Below are positions 1-8,263 of a DNA stretch of 64,000 nucleotides, in pieces. The notes under the pieces are model-generated. The model had not been told where the DNA came from and ran no database searches. It worked only from the letters and a program-made list of their open reading frames with translations. Source of the DNA: Demequina mangrovi (lineage in GTDB: Bacteria; Actinomycetota; Actinomycetes; Actinomycetales; Demequinaceae); assembly GCF_000759715.1 (NCBI RefSeq), contig NZ_BBLU01000008.1, positions 62,001 to 126,000 on the forward strand, written 5' to 3'. The position numbers and the translations under genes were made by a program. Numbering within the stretch: the first letter of the stretch is position 1; each line of letters opens with the position of its first letter.

Positions 1-2
1 AC

Positions 3-260
3 GGCGGCACCGGCGGCACCCTGGGCGCGACCTCCTCGACCGTGGTGCGCTTCGCGGACCTCACCGACGCCGAGATCGAGGCGTACGTCGCCACCGGTGA
101 ACCCCTCAAGGTCGCCGGCGCCTTCACCGTCGACGGCCTGGGCGGCCCGTACGTCGAGGCGATCGAGGGCGACTACCACGGCGTGGTCGGCGTGAGCCTG
201 CCCCTGCTGCGTCATCTGCTCGCGGATCTCGAGATCGCCTTCCACGAGCTGCGCGCCTGA
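3..260 (+). CDS. maf: Maf-family nucleotide pyrophosphatase, C-terminal part only
   Basis: This gene enters from the left edge; the reading frame is open from base 3 and only about 85 C-terminal residues are present. Maf proteins hydrolyse non-canonical or modified nucleoside triphosphates in the cytoplasm and restrain septum formation. The family is recognisable from the C-terminal block [20 protein letters not shown] followed by [14 protein letters not shown], which closes Maf/YhdE proteins. The segment before it ([28 protein letters not shown]) matches the usual Maf helix region. It ends 54 bp before the ABC exporter pair, which has its own putative promoter. The family call is firm; substrate preference cannot be judged from the fragment. 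Confidence 0.88.
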   Translation, partial: GGTGGTLGATSSTVVRFADLTDAEIEAYVATGEPLKVAGAFTVDGLGGPYVEAIEGDYHGVVGVSLPLLRHLLADLEIAFHELRA

Positions 261-302
261 ACTTTCCACCTGGAACCCCCTGACAGCCAGGGGCATCCGG
301 GT

Positions 303-308
303 TAGCGT
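303..308 (+). promoter_or_regulatory. Putative -10 box (TAGCGT) for a leaderless start
   Basis: TAGCGT lies exactly 6 nt before the ATG at 315 and no Shine-Dalgarno sequence is present. That spacing places the transcription start on the start codon, as in actinobacterial leaderless mRNAs. No good -35 hexamer is visible. Confidence 0.55.
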
Positions 309-314
309 CGAGGG

Positions 315-2243
315 ATGGGCGCGGGGGTGGGCCCGGAACTCTCCCGGGTGCGCTGGATTCAGGCGTGGCGTCGGCTCGTGACGGCACGCTGGCGGGTCGC
401 GCGCTTCACGCGGCACGGCAACCGCCCCGCCGCGGCGGCAATGCTCGCCCTCAACGTGGTCCTGGGTCTGCTTCCCGCGGTCTTCATCGTCGCCACCTCC
501 GTGCTGATCGGCCGGGTCCCGGCGGCCGTCCGCGACGGGCTGGACTCCGCCGCGTGGGACTCGCTCGTCACCGCCTTCGCGGTCGCCGGCGCCGCCCTGC
601 TGACGATGCAGGCGCTCTCCCCCGTCGAGCAGGCGCTGTTCTCCGTGGTGAGGCAGAGCGTCGACGCGACGATGCGCGACCGCCTGATGGAGCGGACGCT
701 CGCCGCGTCGGGCATGGCGGCCATGGAGGACCAACGCGTGCTCGACGCGCTCGCGCGGGCCACGTCCGACCTCGACAAGGAGGACGAGGGCCCGGGCGCC
801 GGAGCGGCCGCGTCGATCGCGGTGGTGCGCAACTGGACCGCGCTGCTGTCGATGGCGACGCTCGCCGGCGTGGCAGCCGGCTGGTGGGCGGGCGCGGGCG
901 TGGCCCTCGTCGCCGGCGCGCTGCGCTGGCGGCAGCGACGCCAGATGCGGGTCGCGGAGGCCGCGTTCACGGCGGCCGCGCGCGACCTGCGCGGCTGGGA
1001 GTACTTCCGGGACCTCTCCACGGGGGCGGCGGTCGCCAAGGAGACGCGCGTGTTCGGGCTCACCTCGTGGCTGGCCGACCGCACGAGCGCGTTCTACGCC
1101 GCCTACACGGTCCCCCTGCAGCGCATCTACGAGGACACGCAGCGACGCGAGGCGTTCGCGGCGCTGGCCTCCGGCATCGCGATCCTCGGCACGGTCGCGG
1201 CCGTCGTCGGCGCGCAGGCCGCCGCGGGCGCGCTCAGCCTGACCGCGTTCGCGCTGTTCCTCCAGGCCGCCGCGGCCGCCATCCCGCTCGGCGACTTCTG
1301 GGGCCGCCCGGACATCGGCTCCCAGTCGGGCCTGCGGCACCACCGGGCGATCACCGATCTCGACAACGCCCTCGCCTCGCACCGGGCACCCGCCGCAACG
1401 GAGCCCACGACGGCGCTCGCGCCCGACGCGCCCTCGCGCTCGCTCGACCTGGTGGGCCTCCGCTTCCGCTACCCGGGGTCCGAGGAACTGGTCCTCGACG
1501 GCCTCGACCTCACCCTGCAGGCCGGACGGACCACGGCGATCGTCGGCGTCAACGGGGCGGGCAAGACCACCCTCGTCAAGCTCCTCGGACGACTCTACGA
1601 GCCTACGGCCGGCCGCATCGAGGTCGACGGGGTCGACGTCTCGACCGTGGACATCGCGGCGTGGCGCCGGCACCTGTCCGTCGTGTTCCAGGACTTCCTG
1701 CGCTACGAGCTGAGCGTGCGCGAGAACATCGCCGCCGGCTTCCCGAAGGCGCCTGTGGACGATGCGGTGGTCGCGCAGGTGGCGCACGAGGCGGGCGTCC
1801 TCGACGCCCTGCGGGAGCGCGGGCTCGGCCTCGACACGCCGCTCGCGCGCGTCTACACCGGCGGGACCGACCTCTCGGGCGGGCAATGGCAGCGGATCGC
1901 GATCGCCCGGTCGCTGTACGCGCTGCACCACGGCGCCCGGGTGCTGGTGCTCGACGAACCCACCTCGGCGCTCGACGTCCGGGCCGAGGCACAGTTCTTC
2001 GACCGCTTCGTCGACCTCACCCGCGGTGCCACCACGGTGCTGATCTCGCACCGCTTCTCCTCGGTGCGGCGCGCCGACGACATCGTGGTGCTGGACCGCG
2101 GGCGCGTCCGGGAGCGCGGCTCGCACGGGGCGCTCATGGCGGCCGGCGGAGAGTACGCCCGGCTCTTCGGCCTCCAGGCCGCGCGCTTCCGCGCCGGGCT
2201 CGACGCCGAGGGCGCGCCGCGGCCGACGGAGGAGGACCGATGA
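315..2243 (+). CDS. ABC exporter half-transporter (membrane + ATPase), first of a pair
   Basis: A 642-residue type IV ABC protein: membrane domain in about residues 1-350, ATPase domain in about 385-620. The ATPase shows Walker A GVNGAGKTT (from residue 411), the signature LSGGQWQ (about 520), Walker B VLVLDEPTSALD (about 543) and the switch histidine in LISHRF. It overlaps the next gene by 4 nt (ATGA), so the two products probably form a heterodimeric exporter. Substrate is unknown; such pairs export drugs, lipids or peptides. The ATG at 315 is chosen because it follows a TAGCGT box by 6 nt. No peptidase C39 domain and no adjacent peptide-precursor gene were seen, so a bacteriocin role has no support here. 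Confidence 0.85.
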   Translation: MGAGVGPELSRVRWIQAWRRLVTARWRVARFTRHGNRPAAAAMLALNVVLGLLPAVFIVATSVLIGRVPAAVRDGLDSAAWDSLVTAFAVAGAALLTMQALSPVEQALFSVVRQSVDATMRDRLMERTLAASGMAAMEDQRVLDALARATSDLDKEDEGPGAGAAASIAVVRNWTALLSMATLAGVAAGWWAGAGVALVAGALRWRQRRQMRVAEAAFTAAARDLRGWEYFRDLSTGAAVAKETRVFGLTSWLADRTSAFYAAYTVPLQRIYEDTQRREAFAALASGIAILGTVAAVVGAQAAAGALSLTAFALFLQAAAAAIPLGDFWGRPDIGSQSGLRHHRAITDLDNALASHRAPAATEPTTALAPDAPSRSLDLVGLRFRYPGSEELVLDGLDLTLQAGRTTAIVGVNGAGKTTLVKLLGRLYEPTAGRIEVDGVDVSTVDIAAWRRHLSVVFQDFLRYELSVRENIAAGFPKAPVDDAVVAQVAHEAGVLDALRERGLGLDTPLARVYTGGTDLSGGQWQRIAIARSLYALHHGARVLVLDEPTSALDVRAEAQFFDRFVDLTRGATTVLISHRFSSVRRADDIVVLDRGRVRERGSHGALMAAGGEYARLFGLQAARFRAGLDAEGAPRPTEEDR

Positions 2244-4027
2244 GGGAGCTCGTGACCGGCATCGCGCGGCTCGCGGCGGTCGCATACCGCGCGCGCCCCG
2301 CGCGATTCGTGCTGGTCATCACCCTCGCGATCGTCCGCGCGATCTCGGGACCGGGCGCCGCGATCGCCGCGGGTGCGGCGACCGACGCCGCCGTCGCTGG
2401 CGACGGGACGCGCGCCGCCTGGGCGGGGGCCCTGCTCGTCGCCTCCGGGGTCACCTATGCGGTGCTCGGCCAGATCAACTTCCTCATGGGGCTCGACCTG
2501 TCGCGGAGCGTCTTCGAGCGGCTGCAGCGCGACGTCATCGAGGCGACGAACGGCTCGGACGGGATCGCGCACCACGAGCGCCCCGACTACGCGGACCGGC
2601 TGCGCGTGCTCACCACCGACCTGGAGTTCTTCCAGTACTTCGCCATGGAGCACGTGTTCTCCTCGGTGCGGGTCGTCGTCGGCGGCGCCGTGGCGCTCGC
2701 CGCGCTGACAGCCGTGTCGCCGTGGCTGCTGCTGCTTCCCCTCGCAGGGGCACTGCCCGTGTGGGCGGGCCGGCGAGCCGAGAGCGTCATGGGGCGCGCC
2801 CGCGAGCGGGCCGCGCAGGACGCCAGGCGCGCCACCCACCTGCTCGGCCTCGCCACGGCCCCCGGACCGGCGAAGGAGATCCGCCTCACCCGGATGGGGG
2901 CGCGGATCCGCGAGCTCCACGCGAGCTCGTACCGCCGCGCGAGCTCCACCGTGGTGCGCGGCGAGCTCGCCTCGGGCACGCTGCAGGGCCTGGCGCTGCT
3001 GCTCTTCGGCGCCGCGTTCATCGGCTCGGCCCTGTTCGTGGTGCGCAGCGCGGTCGCGGGCGACGCGAGCGTCGGCGACGTGGTCCTGGTCATCACGCTG
3101 GCCTCGCAGATCGTGGCGCAGCTCGCGGAGGCGCAGTTCCTCGCGAACTCGCTGCAGCGGATCGCCGCCTTCATGGAGCGCCTCGAGTGGGCGCGCTCGC
3201 TCGTCGCCTCGCGTGCGATCGAAGCACCGCTGGCGGCGCCCGAGTCGCTCGCCGACGGCATCAGGTTCACCGACGTGCGGTTCACCTACCCCGGGACGGA
3301 CGCGCCGGTGCTCGACGGCGTCGACCTCCACCTGCCCGCCGGCGGCGTGGTCGCGATCGTCGGCGAGAACGGCGCGGGCAAGAGCACGCTCGTCAAGCTC
3401 CTGTGCCGTTTCTACGAGCCCACGCACGGCGTGGTGCGGGTCGACGGGACGGATCTCGCGCGCATCCCGGTCCCCGAGTGGCGCTCACGGCTCACCGCCG
3501 GATTCCAGGACTTCTGCCGCCTGGAGACGACCGCACGCCACACGGTGGGGCTCGGGGATCTCGACCGCCGCGACGACGACGACGCTGTGCTCGCGGCGCT
3601 CGAGCGCGCCGCGTCGACGGTGATCCTCGATCGCCTGCCCGACGGCCTCGACACCCACGTGGGCAAGTCCTACACCGAGGGCACCGAGCTGTCGGGCGGC
3701 CAGTGGCAGAAGCTCGCGCTCGGGCGGGCGATGATGCGCGACGCGCCCCTGGTGATGCTGCTCGACGAGCCCACCTCCGCGCTCGACGCCGAGGCCGAGC
3801 ATCGGCTGTTCGAGCGCTACGCGGCCTCCGCCTCGAGGGTCGCGCGCACCACCGGGGCGATCACGGTGCTCGTCTCCCACCGCTTCTCCACGGTCCGGAT
3901 GGCGGACCTGATCCTGGTGGTCGACGACGGTCGGATCCGCGAGGCCGGTTCCCATGAGGAGCTGATGGAGGTGCCCGGCGGGCTGTACGCGGAGCTGTTC
4001 GCACTGCAGGCCGCGCAGTACTCGTGA
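2240..4027 (+). CDS. ABC exporter half-transporter (membrane + ATPase), second of a pair
   Basis: A 595-residue partner of the preceding gene, translationally coupled through an ATGA overlap. An N-terminal membrane domain of about 330 residues precedes an ATPase domain with Walker A GENGAGKSTLVKLL, signature LSGGQWQ, Walker B LVMLLDEPTSALD and the H-loop in LVSHRFSTVRMADLI. The same frame stays open far upstream through the first gene, but that extension is a GC-rich shadow; the start at 2240 is fixed by the overlap and by the alignment of MRELVTGIARLAAVAYRARP with the usual N-terminus. Both ATP sites look intact in sequence, so this is not an obviously degenerate heterodimer. Substrate is unassigned. 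Confidence 0.85.
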   Translation: MRELVTGIARLAAVAYRARPARFVLVITLAIVRAISGPGAAIAAGAATDAAVAGDGTRAAWAGALLVASGVTYAVLGQINFLMGLDLSRSVFERLQRDVIEATNGSDGIAHHERPDYADRLRVLTTDLEFFQYFAMEHVFSSVRVVVGGAVALAALTAVSPWLLLLPLAGALPVWAGRRAESVMGRARERAAQDARRATHLLGLATAPGPAKEIRLTRMGARIRELHASSYRRASSTVVRGELASGTLQGLALLLFGAAFIGSALFVVRSAVAGDASVGDVVLVITLASQIVAQLAEAQFLANSLQRIAAFMERLEWARSLVASRAIEAPLAAPESLADGIRFTDVRFTYPGTDAPVLDGVDLHLPAGGVVAIVGENGAGKSTLVKLLCRFYEPTHGVVRVDGTDLARIPVPEWRSRLTAGFQDFCRLETTARHTVGLGDLDRRDDDDAVLAALERAASTVILDRLPDGLDTHVGKSYTEGTELSGGQWQKLALGRAMMRDAPLVMLLDEPTSALDAEAEHRLFERYAASASRVARTTGAITVLVSHRFSTVRMADLILVVDDGRIREAGSHEELMEVPGGLYAELFALQAAQYS

Positions 4028-4104
4028 GCAGGTCCGTCGCTCCCCCGCCTTTGTAGGCCCGGCACAACCTACGGCGCCGTAATCACGCATCGACCCACGA
4101 AGCG

Positions 4105-4121
4105 TTGTCGGAATCCGACAA
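4105..4121. promoter_or_regulatory. 17-bp perfect palindrome upstream of the carboxylase gene
   Basis: TTGTCGGA-A-TCCGACAA is a perfect dyad with 8-bp arms and one central base, about 95 bp upstream of the start codon at 4216. It could be an operator for a dimeric regulator of acyl-CoA carboxylation, or part of the exporter operon's 3' end. No regulator family is assigned. Confidence 0.4.
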
Positions 4122-4158
4122 AGCCGCGCGGGCACGGTTATCGCGCGGCACAGACTTA

Positions 4159-4188
4159 GGTCCCGGCCCCGCCGCGTGCACCGGGACC
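4159..4188. promoter_or_regulatory. Inverted repeat over the presumed -35 region
   Basis: Arms GGTCCCGG (4159-4166) and CCGGGACC (4181-4188) are perfectly complementary with a 14-nt spacer. The right arm ends 15 bp before the putative -10 box at 4204, so it would overlie the -35 region of the carboxylase promoter. Confidence 0.35.
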
Positions 4189-4203
4189 CCGACACCCCCG
4201 CGC

Positions 4204-4209
4204 TACGGT
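4204..4209 (+). promoter_or_regulatory. Putative -10 box (TACGGT) for a leaderless GTG start
   Basis: TACGGT is followed by exactly 6 nt and then the GTG at 4216. This decides the start in favour of 4216, since the frame is also open upstream to an ATG at 4105. Confidence 0.55.
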
Positions 4210-4215
4210 TTCGGG

Positions 4216-6003
4216 GTGACCGCCTTCTCCTCCGTCCTCATCGCGAACCGCGGCGAGATCGCCGTCCGCATCATCCGCGCCTGCGCGGATGCCGGACTGC
4301 GCTCGATCGCCGTCTACGCGGACCCCGACCGCGACGCCCCGCACGTCGCCCTCGCGGACGAGGCGTACGCGCTCGGCGGCTCGACCGCCCGCGAGACGTA
4401 CCTCGACATCGAGAAGATCATCGATGCGGCCCGCCGCTCGGGCGCGGAGTCGGTGCACCCCGGCTACGGCTTCCTCGCGGAGAACTCCGACTTCGCCCGC
4501 GCGGTCATCGACGCGGGCCTCACCTGGATCGGCCCGTCGCCCGAGGCGATCGACGGCCTCGGCGACAAGGTCAGCGCGCGCCACATCGCGCAGCGCGCCG
4601 GCGCGCCCCTGGTGCCCGGCACGCCGGACCCCGTCGAGACGGCCGACGAGGTGGTCGCCTTCGCACAGGAGCACGGCCTCCCGGTGGCGATCAAGGCGGC
4701 CTTCGGCGGCGGCGGTCGCGGACTCAAGGTCGCGCGCACCCTCGAGGAGATCCCCGAGCTCTTCGACTCCGCGACCCGCGAGGCCGTCGCGGCCTTCGGC
4801 CGCGGCGAGTGCTTCGTCGAGCGGTTCCTCGACCGGCCGCGCCACGTCGAGACGCAGTGCCTCGCGGATGCGCACGGCAACGTCCGCGTGGTGTCCACGC
4901 GCGACTGCTCGCTGCAGCGTCGCCACCAGAAGCTGGTCGAGGAGGCGCCCGCGCCCTTCCTCACCGACGCCCAGAACGCGCGCCTCGTCGAGGCCTCCGA
5001 GGCGATCCTCACGGAGGCCGGCTACCAGGGCGCCGGCACGTGCGAGTTCCTTGTCGGCGTCGACGGCACCATCAGCTTCCTCGAGGTCAACACGCGTCTC
5101 CAGGTCGAGCACCCCGTGACCGAGGAGGTCACCGGCGTCGACCTGGTGCTCGAGCAGTTCCGGATCGCGGCGGGCGGGTCCATCGCGGACCTGGCACCCG
5201 AGACCCGCGGCCACTCGATCGAGTTCCGCATCAACGGCGAGGATCCCGCGAACGGCTTCATGCCCGCACCGGGCCGCCTCACCACGCTGCGCTTCCCGTC
5301 CGGTCCGGGCGTGAGGATCGACGCCGGCGTCGCGCAGGGCGACACCGTGTCGGGCAACTTCGACTCGATGATCGCCAAGGTCATCGTCACCGGAGCGACG
5401 CGCGATCAGGCGCTCGCCCGCGCCCGCCGCGCGCTCGCCGAGATGGCGGTCGAGGGGATCCCGACCGTGCTGCCCTTCCACCGCGCCGTGCTCGACTCGC
5501 CCGCGTACACGGCGGTCGACGGCTTCGGCGTCTACACCACCTGGATCGAGTCCGAGTTCGCGGAGACCCTCGCGACGCTCGCGCCGGCGCCCACCGCGGC
5601 ACCGGCGCCGCACGAGGACGACGAGCCCGAGCACGTCGAGCGCGTCGTGGTCGAGGTGGGCGGCAAGCGCCTCGAGGTGGTCCTGCCCGCCTCGCTCGCG
5701 CAGGCCGGGCGCGCCAACGCACGCAAGGCGGGCAGGCGGCCGATGCGGCGGTCCACCAACGGGGCCGCGCGCGGCTCCAGCAACGGCACCACGCTGAGCT
5801 CGCCCATGCAGGGCACCATCGTCAAGGTCGCCGTCGAGGACGGCGCCGAGGTGGCCGAGGGCGACCTCGTGGTGGTGCTCGAGGCGATGAAGATGGAGCA
5901 GCCGCTCATCGCGCACCGCACCGGCGTGGTGCGCTCGCTCGCGGCAACCGTGGGCGCGGGCGTGTCCGCCGGCACCGCGATCTGCGACATCGTCGACGCC
6001 TGA
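4216..6003 (+). CDS. accA3: Acetyl/propionyl-CoA carboxylase alpha chain (biotin carboxylase + biotin carrier)
   Basis: A 595-residue fusion. Residues about 1-450 are biotin carboxylase: the opening [18 protein letters not shown], the Gly-rich ATP-grasp loop [11 protein letters not shown] and the active-site segment [18 protein letters not shown] are visible. The last 70 residues are the biotin carrier, with the modified lysine in EAMKMEQ at residue 559, about 36 residues from the C-terminus as usual. It carboxylates enzyme-bound biotin with ATP and bicarbonate to make malonyl- or methylmalonyl-CoA for lipid synthesis; the carboxyltransferase beta chain is not in the window. I start it at GTG 4216; the alternative ATG at 4105 would add 37 poorly conserved-looking residues. 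Two dyads upstream suggest regulation. Confidence 0.93.
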   Translation: MTAFSSVLIANRGEIAVRIIRACADAGLRSIAVYADPDRDAPHVALADEAYALGGSTARETYLDIEKIIDAARRSGAESVHPGYGFLAENSDFARAVIDAGLTWIGPSPEAIDGLGDKVSARHIAQRAGAPLVPGTPDPVETADEVVAFAQEHGLPVAIKAAFGGGGRGLKVARTLEEIPELFDSATREAVAAFGRGECFVERFLDRPRHVETQCLADAHGNVRVVSTRDCSLQRRHQKLVEEAPAPFLTDAQNARLVEASEAILTEAGYQGAGTCEFLVGVDGTISFLEVNTRLQVEHPVTEEVTGVDLVLEQFRIAAGGSIADLAPETRGHSIEFRINGEDPANGFMPAPGRLTTLRFPSGPGVRIDAGVAQGDTVSGNFDSMIAKVIVTGATRDQALARARRALAEMAVEGIPTVLPFHRAVLDSPAYTAVDGFGVYTTWIESEFAETLATLAPAPTAAPAPHEDDEPEHVERVVVEVGGKRLEVVLPASLAQAGRANARKAGRRPMRRSTNGAARGSSNGTTLSSPMQGTIVKVAVEDGAEVAEGDLVVVLEAMKMEQPLIAHRTGVVRSLAATVGAGVSAGTAICDIVDA

Positions 6004-6098
6004 GCCTTTTCTTACGGCTCCGCGGCGGCACGCCGGGGTCTTGACCAGGGGTTTCGCTGCGCCAGCGGGGAATTACGCAACAGCCGCGTTCTCTATAT

Positions 6099-6128
6099 TT
6101 GACACCGCTCGCGGGGTGCCAATACGCT
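6099..6128 (+). promoter_or_regulatory. Promoter of the efe operon (TTGACA-N18-TACGCT)
   Basis: A perfect -35 hexamer TTGACA (6099-6104) is separated by 18 bp from TACGCT (6123-6128). Transcription would start near 6135, about 45 nt upstream of efeU. It is one of the few housekeeping-type promoters in the window with a consensus -35. Confidence 0.65.
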
Positions 6129-6140
6129 CACGTCAGCACG

Positions 6141-6158
6141 GGTAAGGCGCGCCTTACC
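6141..6158. promoter_or_regulatory. 18-bp perfect palindrome, candidate iron-responsive operator
   Basis: GGTAAGGCGCGCCTTACC is a perfect dyad just downstream of the predicted transcription start of efeUOB, where a bound repressor would block transcription. Its left half contains GGTAAGGC, matching the core of DtxR/IdeR-type iron boxes, but the right half departs from that 19-bp consensus. An iron-dependent repressor is therefore plausible, not proven. Confidence 0.5.
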
Positions 6159-6180
6159 GTCCCCCAACGGAAGGCACGCG

Positions 6181-7044
6181 ATGCTCGCCAACTACCTCAT
6201 CGGCCTGCGTGAGGGCCTCGAGGCCGCGCTCGTCGTGAGCATCCTGGTCGCCTACCTGGTCCGCACCGACCGCCGCGCGCTGCTGCGCCAGGTCTGGTTC
6301 GGCGTCGGGATCGCCGCGGGCCTGTCGATCGGCTTCGGCGCGCTCCTCACGCTCGGCCCGCAGGGCCTGAGCTTCGAGGCCCAGGAGGCCATCGGGGGCG
6401 GGCTCAGCATCGTCGCCGTGGGCCTCATCACCTGGATGATCTTCTGGATGGGTCGCAACGCCCGTCACCTCAAGGGCCACCTCGAGGGCGCGCTTGAGAA
6501 CGCGATCGCCGTGGGCAAGGGCGCCATCATCGCGATGGCGCTGCTCGCCGTCGGACGCGAGGGCCTCGAGACCGCGCTGTTCCTGTGGGCGGGCATCACC
6601 GCCGCCGGGTCGACCTGGGTGCCGATCGTGGGCGCCTCGCTCGGCATCGCCACCGCGATCGGCCTCGGCTTCCTCATGTACCGCGGAGCGGTCAGGCTCA
6701 ACCTCCGCGTGTTCTTCCAGTGGACGGGCGTGTTCCTCATCCTCGTCGCGGGCGGCGTGCTCGCATACGGCGTCCACGACCTCCAGGAGGCCGGCATCCT
6801 TCCGGGCCTCCACACCCTCGCGTTCGACATCTCGGGCGCGGTACCGGCCGGCTCGGTGCACGGCACGCTCCTCAAGGGCATCTTCAACATCTCTCCGCAG
6901 ACCACGGTGCTCGAGGCCGTGGCGTGGGTCGCCTACGTGGTGCCCGTCATGTGGATCTTCGTGCAGATGGCGTTCCGCTCCGGACCGCCGCGCACCCGGC
7001 CCGCCGCCGCGACGTCCCGCGACCTCGCCGCCGCCGGCGCCTGA
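6181..7044 (+). CDS. efeU: EfeU/FTR1-type iron permease
   Basis: A 287-residue polytopic membrane protein with about seven hydrophobic segments. It carries both copies of the FTR1 iron-transfer motif, REGLEA near residue 11 and REGLET near residue 124, whose glutamates coordinate iron. With EfeO and EfeB it forms the EfeUOB elemental iron importer of the cytoplasmic membrane. It is first in the operon: efeO follows 45 nt later and efeB 10 nt after that. The start follows a short purine stretch (GGAAGGCACGCG). The promoter carries a palindrome suited to iron-dependent repression. The last 25 residues (PPRTRPAAATSRDLAAAGA) form a disordered cytoplasmic tail. Confidence 0.93.
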   Translation: MLANYLIGLREGLEAALVVSILVAYLVRTDRRALLRQVWFGVGIAAGLSIGFGALLTLGPQGLSFEAQEAIGGGLSIVAVGLITWMIFWMGRNARHLKGHLEGALENAIAVGKGAIIAMALLAVGREGLETALFLWAGITAAGSTWVPIVGASLGIATAIGLGFLMYRGAVRLNLRVFFQWTGVFLILVAGGVLAYGVHDLQEAGILPGLHTLAFDISGAVPAGSVHGTLLKGIFNISPQTTVLEAVAWVAYVVPVMWIFVQMAFRSGPPRTRPAAATSRDLAAAGA

Positions 7045-7089
7045 CACCCGTCCCAGTACCCCGTTCCCCGACCCGCTGAAGGATCACCT

Positions 7090-8253
7090 ATGCCCCGCCC
7101 TGCCCTCGCACGCCCCGCCGCCGCCTCCGGCGCCGTCCTCGCGGCGCTCGCGCTGACCGCGTGCGTCCCGAACGCCAGCGCCGACGATGCGACCATCGCG
7201 GTCGAGTCGACCGCCGACGAGTGCGCCGTCGCCACGACCGAGGCGCCCTCCGGCACCGTGGTGTTCGACGTCACCAACGCCGGCGACGACGTCACCGAGT
7301 TCTACCTGCTCGCCTCGGACGGCCTGCGCATCATCTCCGAGGTCGAGAACGTCGGACCGGGCATCACGCGCCAGCTGGTGGTCCAGGTGCCCGCGGGCGA
7401 CTACATCACGGCCTGCAAGCCCGGCATGACCGGCGACGGCATCCAGGCGGCCTTCACCGTCACCGACTCGGGCGAGGACGTCTTCTCGGGCGACAACGCC
7501 GAGCGCCTCGCGGCCGCCGGCGAGCAGTACCTGCTCTACGTGCGCGACCAGATCCAGACGCTCGAGGACAAGACCGACGCGTTCCTCGCGGCCTACACCG
7601 CGGGCGACGACGACGAGGCCCGCGCGCTGTACGCCGACGCCCGCGTCCACTGGGAGCGCATCGAGCCCGTCGCGGAGTCCTTCGGCGACCTCGACCCGAT
7701 GATGGACGCCCGCGAGGCGGACCTCGCCGAGGACGAGGAGTGGACCGGCTGGCACCGCATCGAGAAGAACCTGTGGCCGCCGGCGGAGGGCTACGACCTC
7801 ACCGACGCCGAGAAGCAGGAGCTCGCGGACAAGCTCGCCGCCGACACCGCGGAGCTCGCCTCGCGCGTCAACGCCGAGGACTTCGTCATCGACGCCTTCC
7901 AGGTGGGCAACGGCGCGAAGGAGCTGCTCGACGAGGTCGCCGCCGGCAAGATCACCGGCGAGGAGGAGATCTGGTCGCACACCGACCTGTGGGACTTCCA
8001 GGCGAACGTCGACGGCGCCGCCGTGGCCTTCGGCGTCCTGCGCGACATCGTCGCCGAGTCCGACGCAGACCTGGTCGAGGAGCTCGACTCCCGCTTCTCC
8101 GAGCTGAACGAGCTCCTTGCGCAGTACGGCTCGATCGACGAGGGCTTCGTGCTCTACACGGAGCTGACCGAGGACCAGATCGTCGAGCTCGCACGCGCCG
8201 TCGACGCGCTCGGCGAGCCCCTGTCGCGCCTCACCGCGGCGGCCATCGCCTAG
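7090..8253 (+). CDS. efeO: EfeO iron-binding lipoprotein (cupredoxin + M75/imelysin domains)
   Basis: A 387-residue exported protein. The N-terminus is a lipoprotein signal ending LALTAC, with Cys25 as lipidation site. A cupredoxin-like domain occupies about residues 30-130 (TVVFDVTNAGDDVTEFYLL), followed by the helical M75 domain with its HxxE metal motif HWERIE at residue 187. EfeO captures iron at the outer membrane face and passes it to EfeU. The ribosome-binding site GAAGGA sits 7 nt before the ATG. Both domains are present, which is the full-length EfeO type and not the M75-only version found in some operons. Confidence 0.93.
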   Translation: MPRPALARPAAASGAVLAALALTACVPNASADDATIAVESTADECAVATTEAPSGTVVFDVTNAGDDVTEFYLLASDGLRIISEVENVGPGITRQLVVQVPAGDYITACKPGMTGDGIQAAFTVTDSGEDVFSGDNAERLAAAGEQYLLYVRDQIQTLEDKTDAFLAAYTAGDDDEARALYADARVHWERIEPVAESFGDLDPMMDAREADLAEDEEWTGWHRIEKNLWPPAEGYDLTDAEKQELADKLAADTAELASRVNAEDFVIDAFQVGNGAKELLDEVAAGKITGEEEIWSHTDLWDFQANVDGAAVAFGVLRDIVAESDADLVEELDSRFSELNELLAQYGSIDEGFVLYTELTEDQIVELARAVDALGEPLSRLTAAAIA

Positions 8254-8256
8254 GGT
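8251..8256 (+). promoter_or_regulatory. Possible internal -10 box (TAGGGT) before efeB
   Basis: TAGGGT, which includes the efeO stop codon, lies 7 nt before the efeB ATG at 8264, and efeB has no Shine-Dalgarno sequence. This could give efeB its own leaderless transcript inside the operon; the overlap with the stop codon makes chance a real alternative. Confidence 0.35.
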
Positions 8257-8263
8257 TCACCGC

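Noticed and set aside
365-2239. Upstream extension of the second ABC exporter gene through the whole first gene
   Set aside because: The added sequence is low-complexity Arg/Pro/Gly; the ATGA overlap at 2240 gives the real start.
315-4027. ABC pair as a bacteriocin exporter
   Set aside because: No C39 peptidase domain, precursor peptide or modification gene is adjacent; the papain-like protein at 15.7-16.7 kb is in a different operon.
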